This document shows, in pieces, positions 9,516 through 16,493 of a stretch of 64,000 nt of DNA (positions within the stretch are counted from its first letter, which is position 1; each line of letters starts with the position of its first letter). The stretch spans positions 4,496,501 through 4,560,500 of the forward strand of contig NZ_FMHZ01000002.1 in NCBI RefSeq assembly GCF_900090315.1. Reading direction: 5' to 3'. The notes under the pieces are model-generated. The model had not been told where the DNA came from. It worked only from the letters and a program-made list of their open reading frames with translations, and ran no database searches. This DNA comes from Micromonospora citrea (GTDB taxonomy: Bacteria > Actinomycetota > Actinomycetes > Mycobacteriales > Micromonosporaceae). The position numbers were made by a program, and so were the translations under genes.

Positions 9516-9614
9516 TCACCTCTCGTTCGTGGCTGCGGGTCGCGGGCCCGCCCTGCGCCCCGCGCGACCGCCTCCCGCGGCGGCCACCCGGGCACGCTCG
9601 CTCCTCGCGCACAC
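9516..9614 (-). repeat. divergent copy of the V(S/C)ARSE mini-ORF element, before dapD
   Basis: On the minus strand GTGTGCGCGAGGAGCGAGCG (from 9614) matches the first 20 bases of the elements at 16386, 16440 and 24761 closely, and the end GCAGCCACGAACGA matches their ends. The middle is longer and different. It encodes 32 codons starting VCARSERA and stopping at 9516-9518, four bases before the dapD GTG; the stop codon is part of the dapD ribosome-binding site. Confidence 0.5.
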
Positions 9615-9626
9615 CCGACCTGACGG

Positions 9627-9632
9627 TACCGT
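9627..9632 (+). promoter_or_regulatory. -10 box of a leaderless dapE promoter
   Basis: TACCGT ends seven bases before the dapE ATG, and no Shine-Dalgarno sequence is present. This fits an actinobacterial TANNNT box with transcription starting at or next to the start codon. Confidence 0.55.
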
Positions 9633-9639
9633 GCGAACC

Positions 9640-10713
9640 ATGGAGAACCCGCTGACCCCCGAGGTCCTGGCCGATCCGGTGGCGCTGACCCGTGCGCTGG
9701 TCGACATAGAGTCCGTGTCCCTCAACGAGAAGGCCATCGCCGACTGCGTGGAGGAGGTGCTGCGGGGTGTGCCGCACCTGACCACCTACCGGCACGGCAA
9801 CACCGTGATGGCGCGGACCGACCTGGGCCGGGACCAGCGGGTGGTGCTCGCCGGGCACCTGGACACGGTGCCGCTGAACAACAACTTCCCGTCGAGCATG
9901 CGTGGCGATCTGATGTACGGGTGCGGCACCTCGGACATGAAGTCCGGGGTGGCGTACGCGCTGCACCTGGCGGTGACCCTGCCGGACCCGCGCTACGACG
10001 TGACGTACTTCTTCTACGAGGCCGAGGAGATCGAGTCCAGGTACAACGGCCTCTTCCTGGTCGCCGAGGCGCACCCGGAGTGGCTGGAGGCGGACTTCGC
10101 GGTGCTGCTGGAGCCGACGTACGGCATCGTCGAGGCCGGCTGCCAGGGCACCATGCGCTCGGTCGTCACCACCACCGGCGTACGCGCCCACTCGGCCCGC
10201 TCCTGGCACGGCGTGAACGCCATCCACGCGGCGGGCGAGGTGCTCGACCGGCTGGCCCGGTACGAGGCCCGGCGCGTCACGATCGACGGCTGCGACTACC
10301 GGGAGGGGATGAACGCGGTCCGCATCCACGGCGGCGTGGCGGGCAACGTGGTCCCGGACCACTGCGAGGTCGAGGTCAACTACCGGTTCGCGCCGGACCG
10401 CACCCCGGCGGAGGCCGAGGCGCACCTGCGCGAGGTCTTCGCCGGCTTCGAGGTGCGGGTCACCGACTCGGCCGCCGGCGCCCCGCCCGGGCTGGAGGCG
10501 GCCCCCGCCCGCGAGTTCCTCGCGGCGGTCGGCGCCGCGCCGATCGGCAAGCTCGGCTGGACGGACGTGGCCCGGTTCGCGGCGATGGGCATCCCGGCCC
10601 TGAACTTCGGCCCCGGCGACCCGAACCTGGCCCACCACCCCGACGAGCACGTCGAGATCAGCAAGATCCGGGACGGCGCCGCCACACTGCACCGCTGGCT
10701 CGCCTCCGCCTGA
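9640..10713 (+). CDS. dapE: succinyl-diaminopimelate desuccinylase
   Basis: The 357-residue M20 metallopeptidase has zinc ligands and catalytic residues visible: His73 and Asp75 (GHLDTV), Asp99 (GTSDMK), Glu129-Glu130 (EAEEIES) and a C-terminal HHPDEHVEI with the last His ligand. It hydrolyses N-succinyl-LL-diaminopimelate to LL-diaminopimelate and succinate. The ATG at 9640 is set by the [10 protein letters not shown] beginning and the TACCGT box. The neighbours dapD and the LOG gene downstream form an arrangement also seen, from memory, in mycobacteria (Rv1201c-Rv1205). Confidence 0.94.
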   Translation: MENPLTPEVLADPVALTRALVDIESVSLNEKAIADCVEEVLRGVPHLTTYRHGNTVMARTDLGRDQRVVLAGHLDTVPLNNNFPSSMRGDLMYGCGTSDMKSGVAYALHLAVTLPDPRYDVTYFFYEAEEIESRYNGLFLVAEAHPEWLEADFAVLLEPTYGIVEAGCQGTMRSVVTTTGVRAHSARSWHGVNAIHAAGEVLDRLARYEARRVTIDGCDYREGMNAVRIHGGVAGNVVPDHCEVEVNYRFAPDRTPAEAEAHLREVFAGFEVRVTDSAAGAPPGLEAAPAREFLAAVGAAPIGKLGWTDVARFAAMGIPALNFGPGDPNLAHHPDEHVEISKIRDGAATLHRWLASA

Positions 10714-10853
10714 CGGGCGCGCCCGGCCGGGCGTCGGCCGTTCCGGCGGTCGTGCCCCGGCCCGGTGCCGGCGTGCTGAGGGCTGAGTCCCGCCGAATGC
10801 CGCCGTGCTGACGGGCGCGCCGCGGTCACGGCGCCGGGGCTCGTCGCGCACGT

Positions 10854-10907
10854 GACCGGGAGGCCCGCGTCAACCGAGCGGTGCTCGGTAACGCGGGCCT
10901 CCCGGTC
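10854..10907. terminator. very long bidirectional terminator hairpin
   Basis: GACCGGGAGGCCCGCGT (10854-10870) pairs perfectly over 17 bp with ACGCGGGCCTCCCGGTC (10891-10907). The 20-base loop contains its own 6-bp stem (ACCGAG 10873-10878 / CTCGGT 10884-10889). It lies between dapE and the convergent small gene. Confidence 0.75.
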
Positions 10908-10928
10908 GACGTCGTGTCGTCGGCGCCG

Positions 10929-11093
10929 TCAGACGGCGGCGGACGTGTCGGCGGTGGGCCGGGCGTCGGTCGGGCCGCCCTGGTCGGCGGCAGACGGCTC
11001 CATCAGGCGGGCGCGGCGGCGCTCGGCCACCACGTCGCGGATCCGGCGCTGCATCTGCCGCCGGATCCGGATCATCTCGCTGTTGCTGATCAC
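10929..11093 (-). CDS. small basic hypothetical protein
   Basis: The 54-residue product starts from GTG 11093 with GGGGGAGGAG five bases upstream, one of the best ribosome-binding sites in the window. Residues 5-30 form an Arg-rich amphipathic helix (MIRIRRQMQRRIRDVVAERR), and the tail is polar. I do not recognise a family. The palindrome at 11127-11139 lies about 35 bases upstream, so it is probably regulated by the same factor as the 5.1 kb divergent region. It is too small for most gene finders. Confidence 0.65.
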   Translation of the reverse strand: MISNSEMIRIRRQMQRRIRDVVAERRRARLMEPSAADQGGPTDARPTADTSAAV

Positions 11094-11125
11094 GCTGACT
11101 CCTCCCCCGCAGGCGCGTGCCGGGG

Positions 11126-11145
11126 CATACCCGGTATGTGAATAG
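11126..11145. promoter_or_regulatory. palindromic operator-like site, copy 2 of CATACCCGGTATG
   Basis: CATACCCGGTATG (11127-11139) repeats the palindrome at 5091-5103 together with its flanks; 19 of 20 bases agree. It sits between the small gene (minus) and the LOG gene (plus). Confidence 0.6.
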
Positions 11146-11236
11146 TAAGACGTACGAGCGACAGATTTAGTTGCCCATGATCCGGAACTAATTTCCGCCG
11201 CTGGTCGCCCCGCACACCCGGCGGGTGCCGCTCCAC

Positions 11237-11242
11237 TACGGT
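11237..11242 (+). promoter_or_regulatory. -10 box of a leaderless promoter for the first LOG gene
   Basis: TACGGT lies seven bases before the ATG at 11250 and no ribosome-binding site is visible. Confidence 0.5.
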
Positions 11243-11249
11243 TGCTCCC

Positions 11250-12110
11250 ATGGGTCAGAGCAACGGGCGGGAGGCCGGCCGCGAGCCGGGACGGGAACGG
11301 CACCGGGGGGCCGTGACGCTGCGGCGGCAGGCGATCACGGACAGCACCGCCGACCAGCGCCTGCTCGACTCGCGGGGGCGCGGCGACTGGAAGACCAAGG
11401 ACGCCTGGCGGGCCCTGCGCATCCTCTCCGAGTTCGTCGAGGGCTTCGACACCCTCGCCGACCTGCCGCCCGCGGTGAGCGTCTTCGGCTCCGCGCGCAG
11501 CCGACCCGAGAGCCCGGAGTGCCGGATGGCCGAGGCGCTCGGCGCGGCCCTGGCCCGGGCCGGCTACGCGGTGATCACCGGCGGCGGGCCGGGCGTGATG
11601 GAGGCGGCCAACCGGGGCGCCAGCGAGGCCGGCGGGCTCTCCGTGGGGCTCGGCATCGAGCTGCCCTTCGAGCAGGGCCTCAACGACTGGGTCGACCTGG
11701 CCATCGACTTCCGCTACTTCTTCGCCCGCAAGACGATGTTCGTCAAGTACGCGCAGGCGTTCGTCGTGCTGCCCGGCGGGTTCGGCACCATGGACGAGCT
11801 CTTCGAGGCGCTCACCCTCGTGCAGACGGGCAAGGTCACCCGGTTCCCCGTGGTGCTGATGGGCGTCGACTACTGGCGTGGCCTGCTCGACTGGCTCCGC
11901 GACACCATGGCGGCCGACGGCAAGATCGGGCCGGTCGACCTGGAACTGATCTGCGTGACCGACGACATCGACTCGGCGGTCCGGCACATCGTCGAGGCCG
12001 AGGCCACCCTCTCCGCCGAGCAGGAGGCGGTCCGCGAGGAGGCGGTGGCGGTCACCGCAGCCGACCAGCGGGCCGCCGCCGAGGCGGGCGACGAGAGCCG
12101 GGAGCGCTGA
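11250..12110 (+). CDS. LOG family protein (TIGR00730), longer paralog
   Basis: The 286-residue Rossmann-fold protein contains ITGGGPGVMEAANRGA (about residues 109-124) and the LOG signature PGGFGTMDE (residues 175-183). The family includes cytokinin riboside 5'-monophosphate phosphoribohydrolases and more general nucleoside-monophosphate N-glycosidases; older annotations say lysine decarboxylase. It has about 60 extra N-terminal residues and a polar, Ala/Glu-rich C-terminal tail relative to the core fold. A second LOG gene follows after two bases, so the two are cotranscribed and may form different oligomers. Confidence 0.85.
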   Translation: MGQSNGREAGREPGRERHRGAVTLRRQAITDSTADQRLLDSRGRGDWKTKDAWRALRILSEFVEGFDTLADLPPAVSVFGSARSRPESPECRMAEALGAALARAGYAVITGGGPGVMEAANRGASEAGGLSVGLGIELPFEQGLNDWVDLAIDFRYFFARKTMFVKYAQAFVVLPGGFGTMDELFEALTLVQTGKVTRFPVVLMGVDYWRGLLDWLRDTMAADGKIGPVDLELICVTDDIDSAVRHIVEAEATLSAEQEAVREEAVAVTAADQRAAAEAGDESRER

Positions 12111-12112
12111 GC

Positions 12113-12658
12113 GTGGCGGCGATCTGTGTCTTCTGCGCCTCGTCGCGTACCCTCGACCGGCGCTGGCTGGACCTGGCGGCCGAGACGGGCGCGGAGATCG
12201 CCCGGCGCGGGCACACGCTCGTCAGCGGCGGCGGCTGCGTCGGCATGATGGGCGCGCTGGCGGACGGCGCGCGGGCGGCCGGCGGTCGGACGATCGGGGT
12301 GATCCCGCAGTCGCTGGTCGACCTGGAGGTCGCCGACCTGGCGTCGGACGAGTTGCTCGTCACCGACTCGATGGCCAGCCGCAAGACGGTCATGATCGAC
12401 AAGTCGGACGCGTTCGTCACCCTGCCCGGCGGCCTCGGCACCCTCGACGAGCTGTTCGAGGTCTGGACGACCGCGACGCTCGCCCTGCACGCGAAGCCGA
12501 TGGTGCTGGTCGACACCGACGGCTTCTACCGCCCGATGCTCGACTGGCTGGGCGCCCTGGCCGACCAGACCTTCCTCAAGCCCGCCGGCCTGGGCCTCCT
12601 CACGGTGACCGACACAGTCACCGCCGCCCTGGACGCCCTGGACCGCCAGCTGACCTGA
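12113..12658 (+). CDS. LOG family protein (TIGR00730), short paralog
   Basis: The 181-residue product is close to the usual length of LOG proteins. It begins VAAICVFCASS, has LVSGGGCVGMMGALADGA in the nucleotide-binding region and the PGGLGTLDE signature (residues 105-113) preceded by SRKTVMIDKSD. It probably releases ribose 5-phosphate from a modified or ordinary nucleoside monophosphate. The GTG at 12113 follows the previous stop by two bases, which suggests translational coupling. The in-frame extension upstream lies inside the first LOG gene and is rejected. Confidence 0.85.
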   Translation: MAAICVFCASSRTLDRRWLDLAAETGAEIARRGHTLVSGGGCVGMMGALADGARAAGGRTIGVIPQSLVDLEVADLASDELLVTDSMASRKTVMIDKSDAFVTLPGGLGTLDELFEVWTTATLALHAKPMVLVDTDGFYRPMLDWLGALADQTFLKPAGLGLLTVTDTVTAALDALDRQLT

Positions 12659-12720
12659 TCCGGGCGGGCGGAGCGGGGTGGCGGGGTGGGGGTGTCGTAC
12701 GGGCGTGGTGGGATGGGCAG

Positions 12721-15700
12721 ATGCAGGCGTACCGGCTGGTGCGCCGGCCTGCCGAGGCGGCCCGGGGGGACCGCAGGTCCGGCGGGCCGGCCCGGGGGGA
12801 CGGTCGGTCCGGTGGGCCGACCGAGGGCGAGCGGCGGTCCGATGGACCGGCCGGCGGTGACGCGCACCGTCGGGCGGCGCGGCTGACCGATCCGCACCAG
12901 GCGGAGGTCGTCGCGCACACCGACGGGCCCATGCTGGTGCTCGGCGGCCCCGGCACGGGCAAGACCAGCACCCTGGTCGAGGCGGTCGCCGCACGCGTGG
13001 CCGAGGGCGTCGACCCGGAGCGGATCCTGGTGCTCACCTTCAGCCGCCGGGGCGCCACCGCGCTGCGCCAACGGATCGAGGCGCGGGCGGCCGGCGACGG
13101 GCACCGGGTGCTGCGCGAGCCGCTGGTCCGCACCTTCCCGGCGTACGCCTTCGGGCTGCTGCGCCGCGCGGCGGCCGAGCGGGGCGAGCCGTCCCCGCGC
13201 CTGCTCACCGGCCCGGAGCAGGATCTCATCATCCGCGAGCTGCTCGACGTGGTCGGCGAGGAGCCCGACGACGACCCGGTGGGCTGGCCGGAGGACCTGC
13301 GCCCCGCGTTGCGCACCCGGGCCTTCGCCGCGCAACTGCGCGACCTGCTGATGCGCGCCGCCGAGCGCGGCGTCGGCCCCGTCGAGCTGGCCCGGCTGGG
13401 CGAGAAGCTCGGCCGCGCCGACTGGCCGGCCGCCGCGCGCTTCCTCCGGGAGTACGTGGCCGTGCTCGCCCTGCGCGACGTGAGCAACCGCGGCTCCGTC
13501 GCCTACGACCCGGCCGAGCTGGTCCGGGCCGCCACCGGGATGCTGCTCGACGATCCGGAGCTGCTCGCGGCCGAGCGCCGCCGGCTGGCCCACGTCTACG
13601 TCGACGAGCTGGCCGACACCGACCCCGCCCAGCAGGATCTGCTCGCGACGGTGGCCGGCGGCGGCAAGCACCTGGTCGCGTTCGCCGACCCGGATTCGTC
13701 CACGTACGCCTTCCGCGGCGCGGACCCCGCGGTGGTGACCACGTTCGCCCACCGCTTCCGCACCGCCTCCGGCGCGCCCGCGGCGCAGGTGGTGCTGACC
13801 ACCTCCTACCGGGCCGGCCCCCGGCTGCTCGCCGCGTCCGGCCGGCTGGCGCGGCGGCTGCGGGGCCCGGCCGCGCACCGAAGGCAGCATCCGCTGCCCG
13901 ACGCGCCGCCCGGCTCGGTGGAGGTGCGCACCTTCCGCTCGGCCACCAGCGAGGCGGCCTGGCTGGCCCACGCGTTGCGCGAGGCGCACCTGCTCGGCGG
14001 CGTGCCGTGGTCGGAGATGGCCGTGCTGGTGCGCTCCACCGGGCGGCAGCTGCCGTCGCTGCAACGCGCGTTGCACGCCGCCGGGGTGCCCACCGTGGTG
14101 CACGGGGAGGACCTGCCACTGCACCTGCAACCGGCGGTCGCGCCCCTGCTGCTCCTGCTGCGCTGCGCGCTGGAGCCCGAGCGGCTCGACGAGGAGGCCG
14201 CCGTCGCGCTGCTGCACTCGCCGCTCGGCGGCGCCGATCCGCTGGCCGAGCGGCGGCTGCGGCAGGGGTTGCGCGCCCTGGCGCTGGCCGCCGGCGACCG
14301 CCGGCCCTCCGGCGAGCTGATCGTCGAGGCGCTGCGGGACCCGGCCGAGCTGGCCGGGATCGAGCGGCGCTGGGCCGAGCCGGCGCAGACGGTCGCCGGC
14401 CTGCTGGCCGTGGCGCGGGAGACCGCCGCCCGGCCCGGCGCGACGGCGGAGGACGTGCTCTGGGCGGTCTGGCGGGCCAGCGGCCTGGCCGAGTTGTGGT
14501 CCGCGGCGATCGGCCGGGGCCAGACCGTGGCCGGCGAGGGCGACGTGGCCCGGCGCCGCCGCGCCGAGGCCGCCGACCGGAACCTCGACGCCGTGATGGT
14601 GCTCTTCGACGCGGCGGCCCGCTTCACCGACCGGCTGCCCGGCGCGCGCACCGAGGTCTTCCTCGACCACGTCCTCGCCCAGGACCTGCCGGCCGACACC
14701 CTCGCGCCGACCGCAGACCGGGGCGAGGCCGTGCGGCTGCTCACCGCGCACGCCGCGAAGGGGCTGGAGTGGGATCTGGTGGCGGTGGCGGGGGTGCAGG
14801 AGGGCGTCTGGCCCGACCTGCGGCTGCGCGGCAGCCTGCTCGGCTCCGAGCGGCTGGTCGACGTGCTCGCCGGCCGGGCGGCCGGCGCCGGCCGGGTGGC
14901 GACCCTGGTCGGGCAGACCTCGGCGCTGCTCGACGAGGAGCGGCGGCTGTTCCACGTGGCGGTCACCCGGGCCCGGCGGCGGCTGCTGGTCAGTGCGGTC
15001 GCCTCCGCCGCCGTGGGCGGCGACGACCACGAGGAGCAGCCCAGCCGATTCCTCTACGAGCTCGGCCCGACCGACCCGCCCCCGCCGGACGACGGCACAC
15101 CACCGCCTTCGGCCGATCCGGACGGCACACCACCGCCTTCGGCCGATCCGGACGGCACACCACCGCCTTCGGCCGATCCGGACGGCACACCACCGCCTTC
15201 GGCCGGTGCGGGCGGTGCACCACCGCCTTCGGCCGGTGCGGACGACGCGGGGCGGACGGCGGCCGGCCCGGACCGCGCCCGACGGTCTCCGGCCGGTCGG
15301 GGCGAGGCGGGATCGACCCCCGGCGACGACGGGTTGGCGGCGGTCGAAGAGGAGCCCGACCGGCCGACGACGCTGCCGGTGAGCCGGCCGCCCCGCGCGC
15401 TCACCCTGCCGGCGCTGGTGGCGGAGCTGCGTACCGCCGTCAGCGACCCGGCCGCGCCCTACGCCCGGCGGCAGGCCGCGGCGGCCGAACTGGCCCGCCT
15501 CGCCGCCGCCGGGGTGGCCGGCGCGCACCCGGACGACTGGTGGGGGCTGCGGCAGCTCTCCGACGACCGCCCGTTGGTCGAGGAGGGGGCGCCGGTCAGG
15601 GTCACCCCGTCGGCGATGGAGAGCGCGCTGCGGTGCAGCCTGCGCTGGCTGCTGGAGCGGCACGGCGGCAGCGCCCCGGCCAGCGCCGCCCAGGGCGTCG

Positions 15701-16389
15701 GCAACCTGGTGCACGCCGCCGCGATGCTCGCCGAGGACGCCAGCGTCGACCGGGGCGCGCTGCTGGACTACGTGGCGGCCCGGTTCGACGCGATCGAGCT
15801 GGCCGCCCGCTGGATGGTCGGCCCCGAGCGGACCCGCGCCGAGGCGATGGTCGACAAGCTGCTGCGCTGGCTCGCGGCCAACCCGCGCCGGCTGCTCGCC
15901 ATCGAGCACGAGTTCGCGGTCCGCCTGGACGACCCGCACCGGCCGGTCGAGCTGGCCGGCCGGGTGGACCGGCTGGAGGTCGACGCCGACGGCCGGCTGG
16001 TCGTGATCGACCTGAAGACCGGCAAGTCCACCGCGGTCACCGCGAACGACCTCGCCGAACACCCGCAGCTCGGCGCCTACCAGGCGGCGGTGGAGGCCGG
16101 GGCGTTCGCCGAGTTCGGCGAGGAGTCCGGCGGGGCGGCGCTGGTGCAGCTCGGCACCGGGGCCAGGGACGCGAAGGAGCAGAGCCAGCCGCCGGCCGGG
16201 GAGGGCCCGGAGGCCGGCTGGGCGACCGCGCTGGTGCGGCGCACCGCCGATACGATGGCCGCCGCCACCTTCGCCGCGGTCGCCAACTCGAAGTGCCGGG
16301 TCTGCCCGGTGCGGACGAGCTGCCCGGTGTCCGGGCAGGGGCGCCAGGTGGTCGAGCCCCCGACCACCCGTCCGCCGGAGCACCCGTGA
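12721..16389 (+). CDS. adnA: AdnA-type helicase-nuclease subunit (UvrD-like motor plus RecB-like nuclease)
   Basis: The 1222-residue product has Walker A GGPGTGK (Lys81), UvrD-type motifs [11 protein letters not shown] and FHVAVTRARRR in the second motor half, a linker with 10-residue repeats (about 791-840), and a C-terminal RecB-like nuclease with GRVDRLEVD, Asp1097 and Lys1099 (VIDLKTGK). Cys972 plus Cys1192-x2-Cys1195-x5-Cys1201 match the 4Fe-4S pattern of AddB-type nucleases. Motifs II and III are degenerate (DELAD; ADPDSSTYAFRGA). With AdnB it should resect DNA double-strand breaks. Mycobacterial AdnA is shorter (about 1050 residues); the extra length is mainly the repeat linker and a Gly/Arg-rich N-terminus (residues 15-48). 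Confidence 0.9.
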   Translation: MQAYRLVRRPAEAARGDRRSGGPARGDGRSGGPTEGERRSDGPAGGDAHRRAARLTDPHQAEVVAHTDGPMLVLGGPGTGKTSTLVEAVAARVAEGVDPERILVLTFSRRGATALRQRIEARAAGDGHRVLREPLVRTFPAYAFGLLRRAAAERGEPSPRLLTGPEQDLIIRELLDVVGEEPDDDPVGWPEDLRPALRTRAFAAQLRDLLMRAAERGVGPVELARLGEKLGRADWPAAARFLREYVAVLALRDVSNRGSVAYDPAELVRAATGMLLDDPELLAAERRRLAHVYVDELADTDPAQQDLLATVAGGGKHLVAFADPDSSTYAFRGADPAVVTTFAHRFRTASGAPAAQVVLTTSYRAGPRLLAASGRLARRLRGPAAHRRQHPLPDAPPGSVEVRTFRSATSEAAWLAHALREAHLLGGVPWSEMAVLVRSTGRQLPSLQRALHAAGVPTVVHGEDLPLHLQPAVAPLLLLLRCALEPERLDEEAAVALLHSPLGGADPLAERRLRQGLRALALAAGDRRPSGELIVEALRDPAELAGIERRWAEPAQTVAGLLAVARETAARPGATAEDVLWAVWRASGLAELWSAAIGRGQTVAGEGDVARRRRAEAADRNLDAVMVLFDAAARFTDRLPGARTEVFLDHVLAQDLPADTLAPTADRGEAVRLLTAHAAKGLEWDLVAVAGVQEGVWPDLRLRGSLLGSERLVDVLAGRAAGAGRVATLVGQTSALLDEERRLFHVAVTRARRRLLVSAVASAAVGGDDHEEQPSRFLYELGPTDPPPPDDGTPPPSADPDGTPPPSADPDGTPPPSADPDGTPPPSAGAGGAPPPSAGADDAGRTAAGPDRARRSPAGRGEAGSTPGDDGLAAVEEEPDRPTTLPVSRPPRALTLPALVAELRTAVSDPAAPYARRQAAAAELARLAAAGVAGAHPDDWWGLRQLSDDRPLVEEGAPVRVTPSAMESALRCSLRWLLERHGGSAPASAAQGVGNLVHAAAMLAEDASVDRGALLDYVAARFDAIELAARWMVGPERTRAEAMVDKLLRWLAANPRRLLAIEHEFAVRLDDPHRPVELAGRVDRLEVDADGRLVVIDLKTGKSTAVTANDLAEHPQLGAYQAAVEAGAFAEFGEESGGAALVQLGTGARDAKEQSQPPAGEGPEAGWATALVRRTADTMAAATFAAVANSKCRVCPVRTSCPVSGQGRQVVEPPTTRPPEHP
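15091..15240 (+). repeat. five in-frame 30-bp tandem repeats in the adnA linker
   Basis: Three perfect copies (15091-15120, 15121-15150, 15151-15180) encode DGTPPPSADP. A fourth (15181-15210) and a fifth (15211-15240) differ at a few bases. The unit is a multiple of three, so copy-number changes keep the frame. It lies between the motor and nuclease domains. Confidence 0.92.
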
Positions 16390-16484
16390 GCGCGAGGAGT
16401 GAGCTTGCGAGCCCCGCAGTCGTGAACCGAGACGGCACCGTGAGCGCGAGGAGTGAGCTTGCGAGCCCCGCAGTCGCGAACTGA
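16386..16484 (+). repeat. two tandem copies of the VSARSELA mini-ORF element, adnA-adnB junction
   Basis: GTGAGCGCGAGGAGTGAGCT begins at 16386 and again at 16440 (54-base offset). The first 35 bases of the copies are identical, and the match continues with one change through the GAAC at the copy's end. Together they form a 32-codon open frame (VSARSELASPAV, linker, VSARSELASPAVAN). Its GTG overlaps the adnA stop as GTGA, and its TGA (16482-16484) is nine bases before the adnB GTG. Confidence 0.85.
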
Positions 16485-16493
16485 GGCAGTGCG

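Noticed and set aside
11225..12658. A single fused double LOG protein of 477 residues
   Set aside because: The upstream part of this frame overlaps the first LOG gene in a different frame; two separate genes with their own signatures explain the sequence.
15091..15240. Regular 30-bp repeats suggesting a CRISPR array
   Set aside because: Repeats are directly adjacent with no unique spacers, lie in frame inside adnA, and no cas gene is present.
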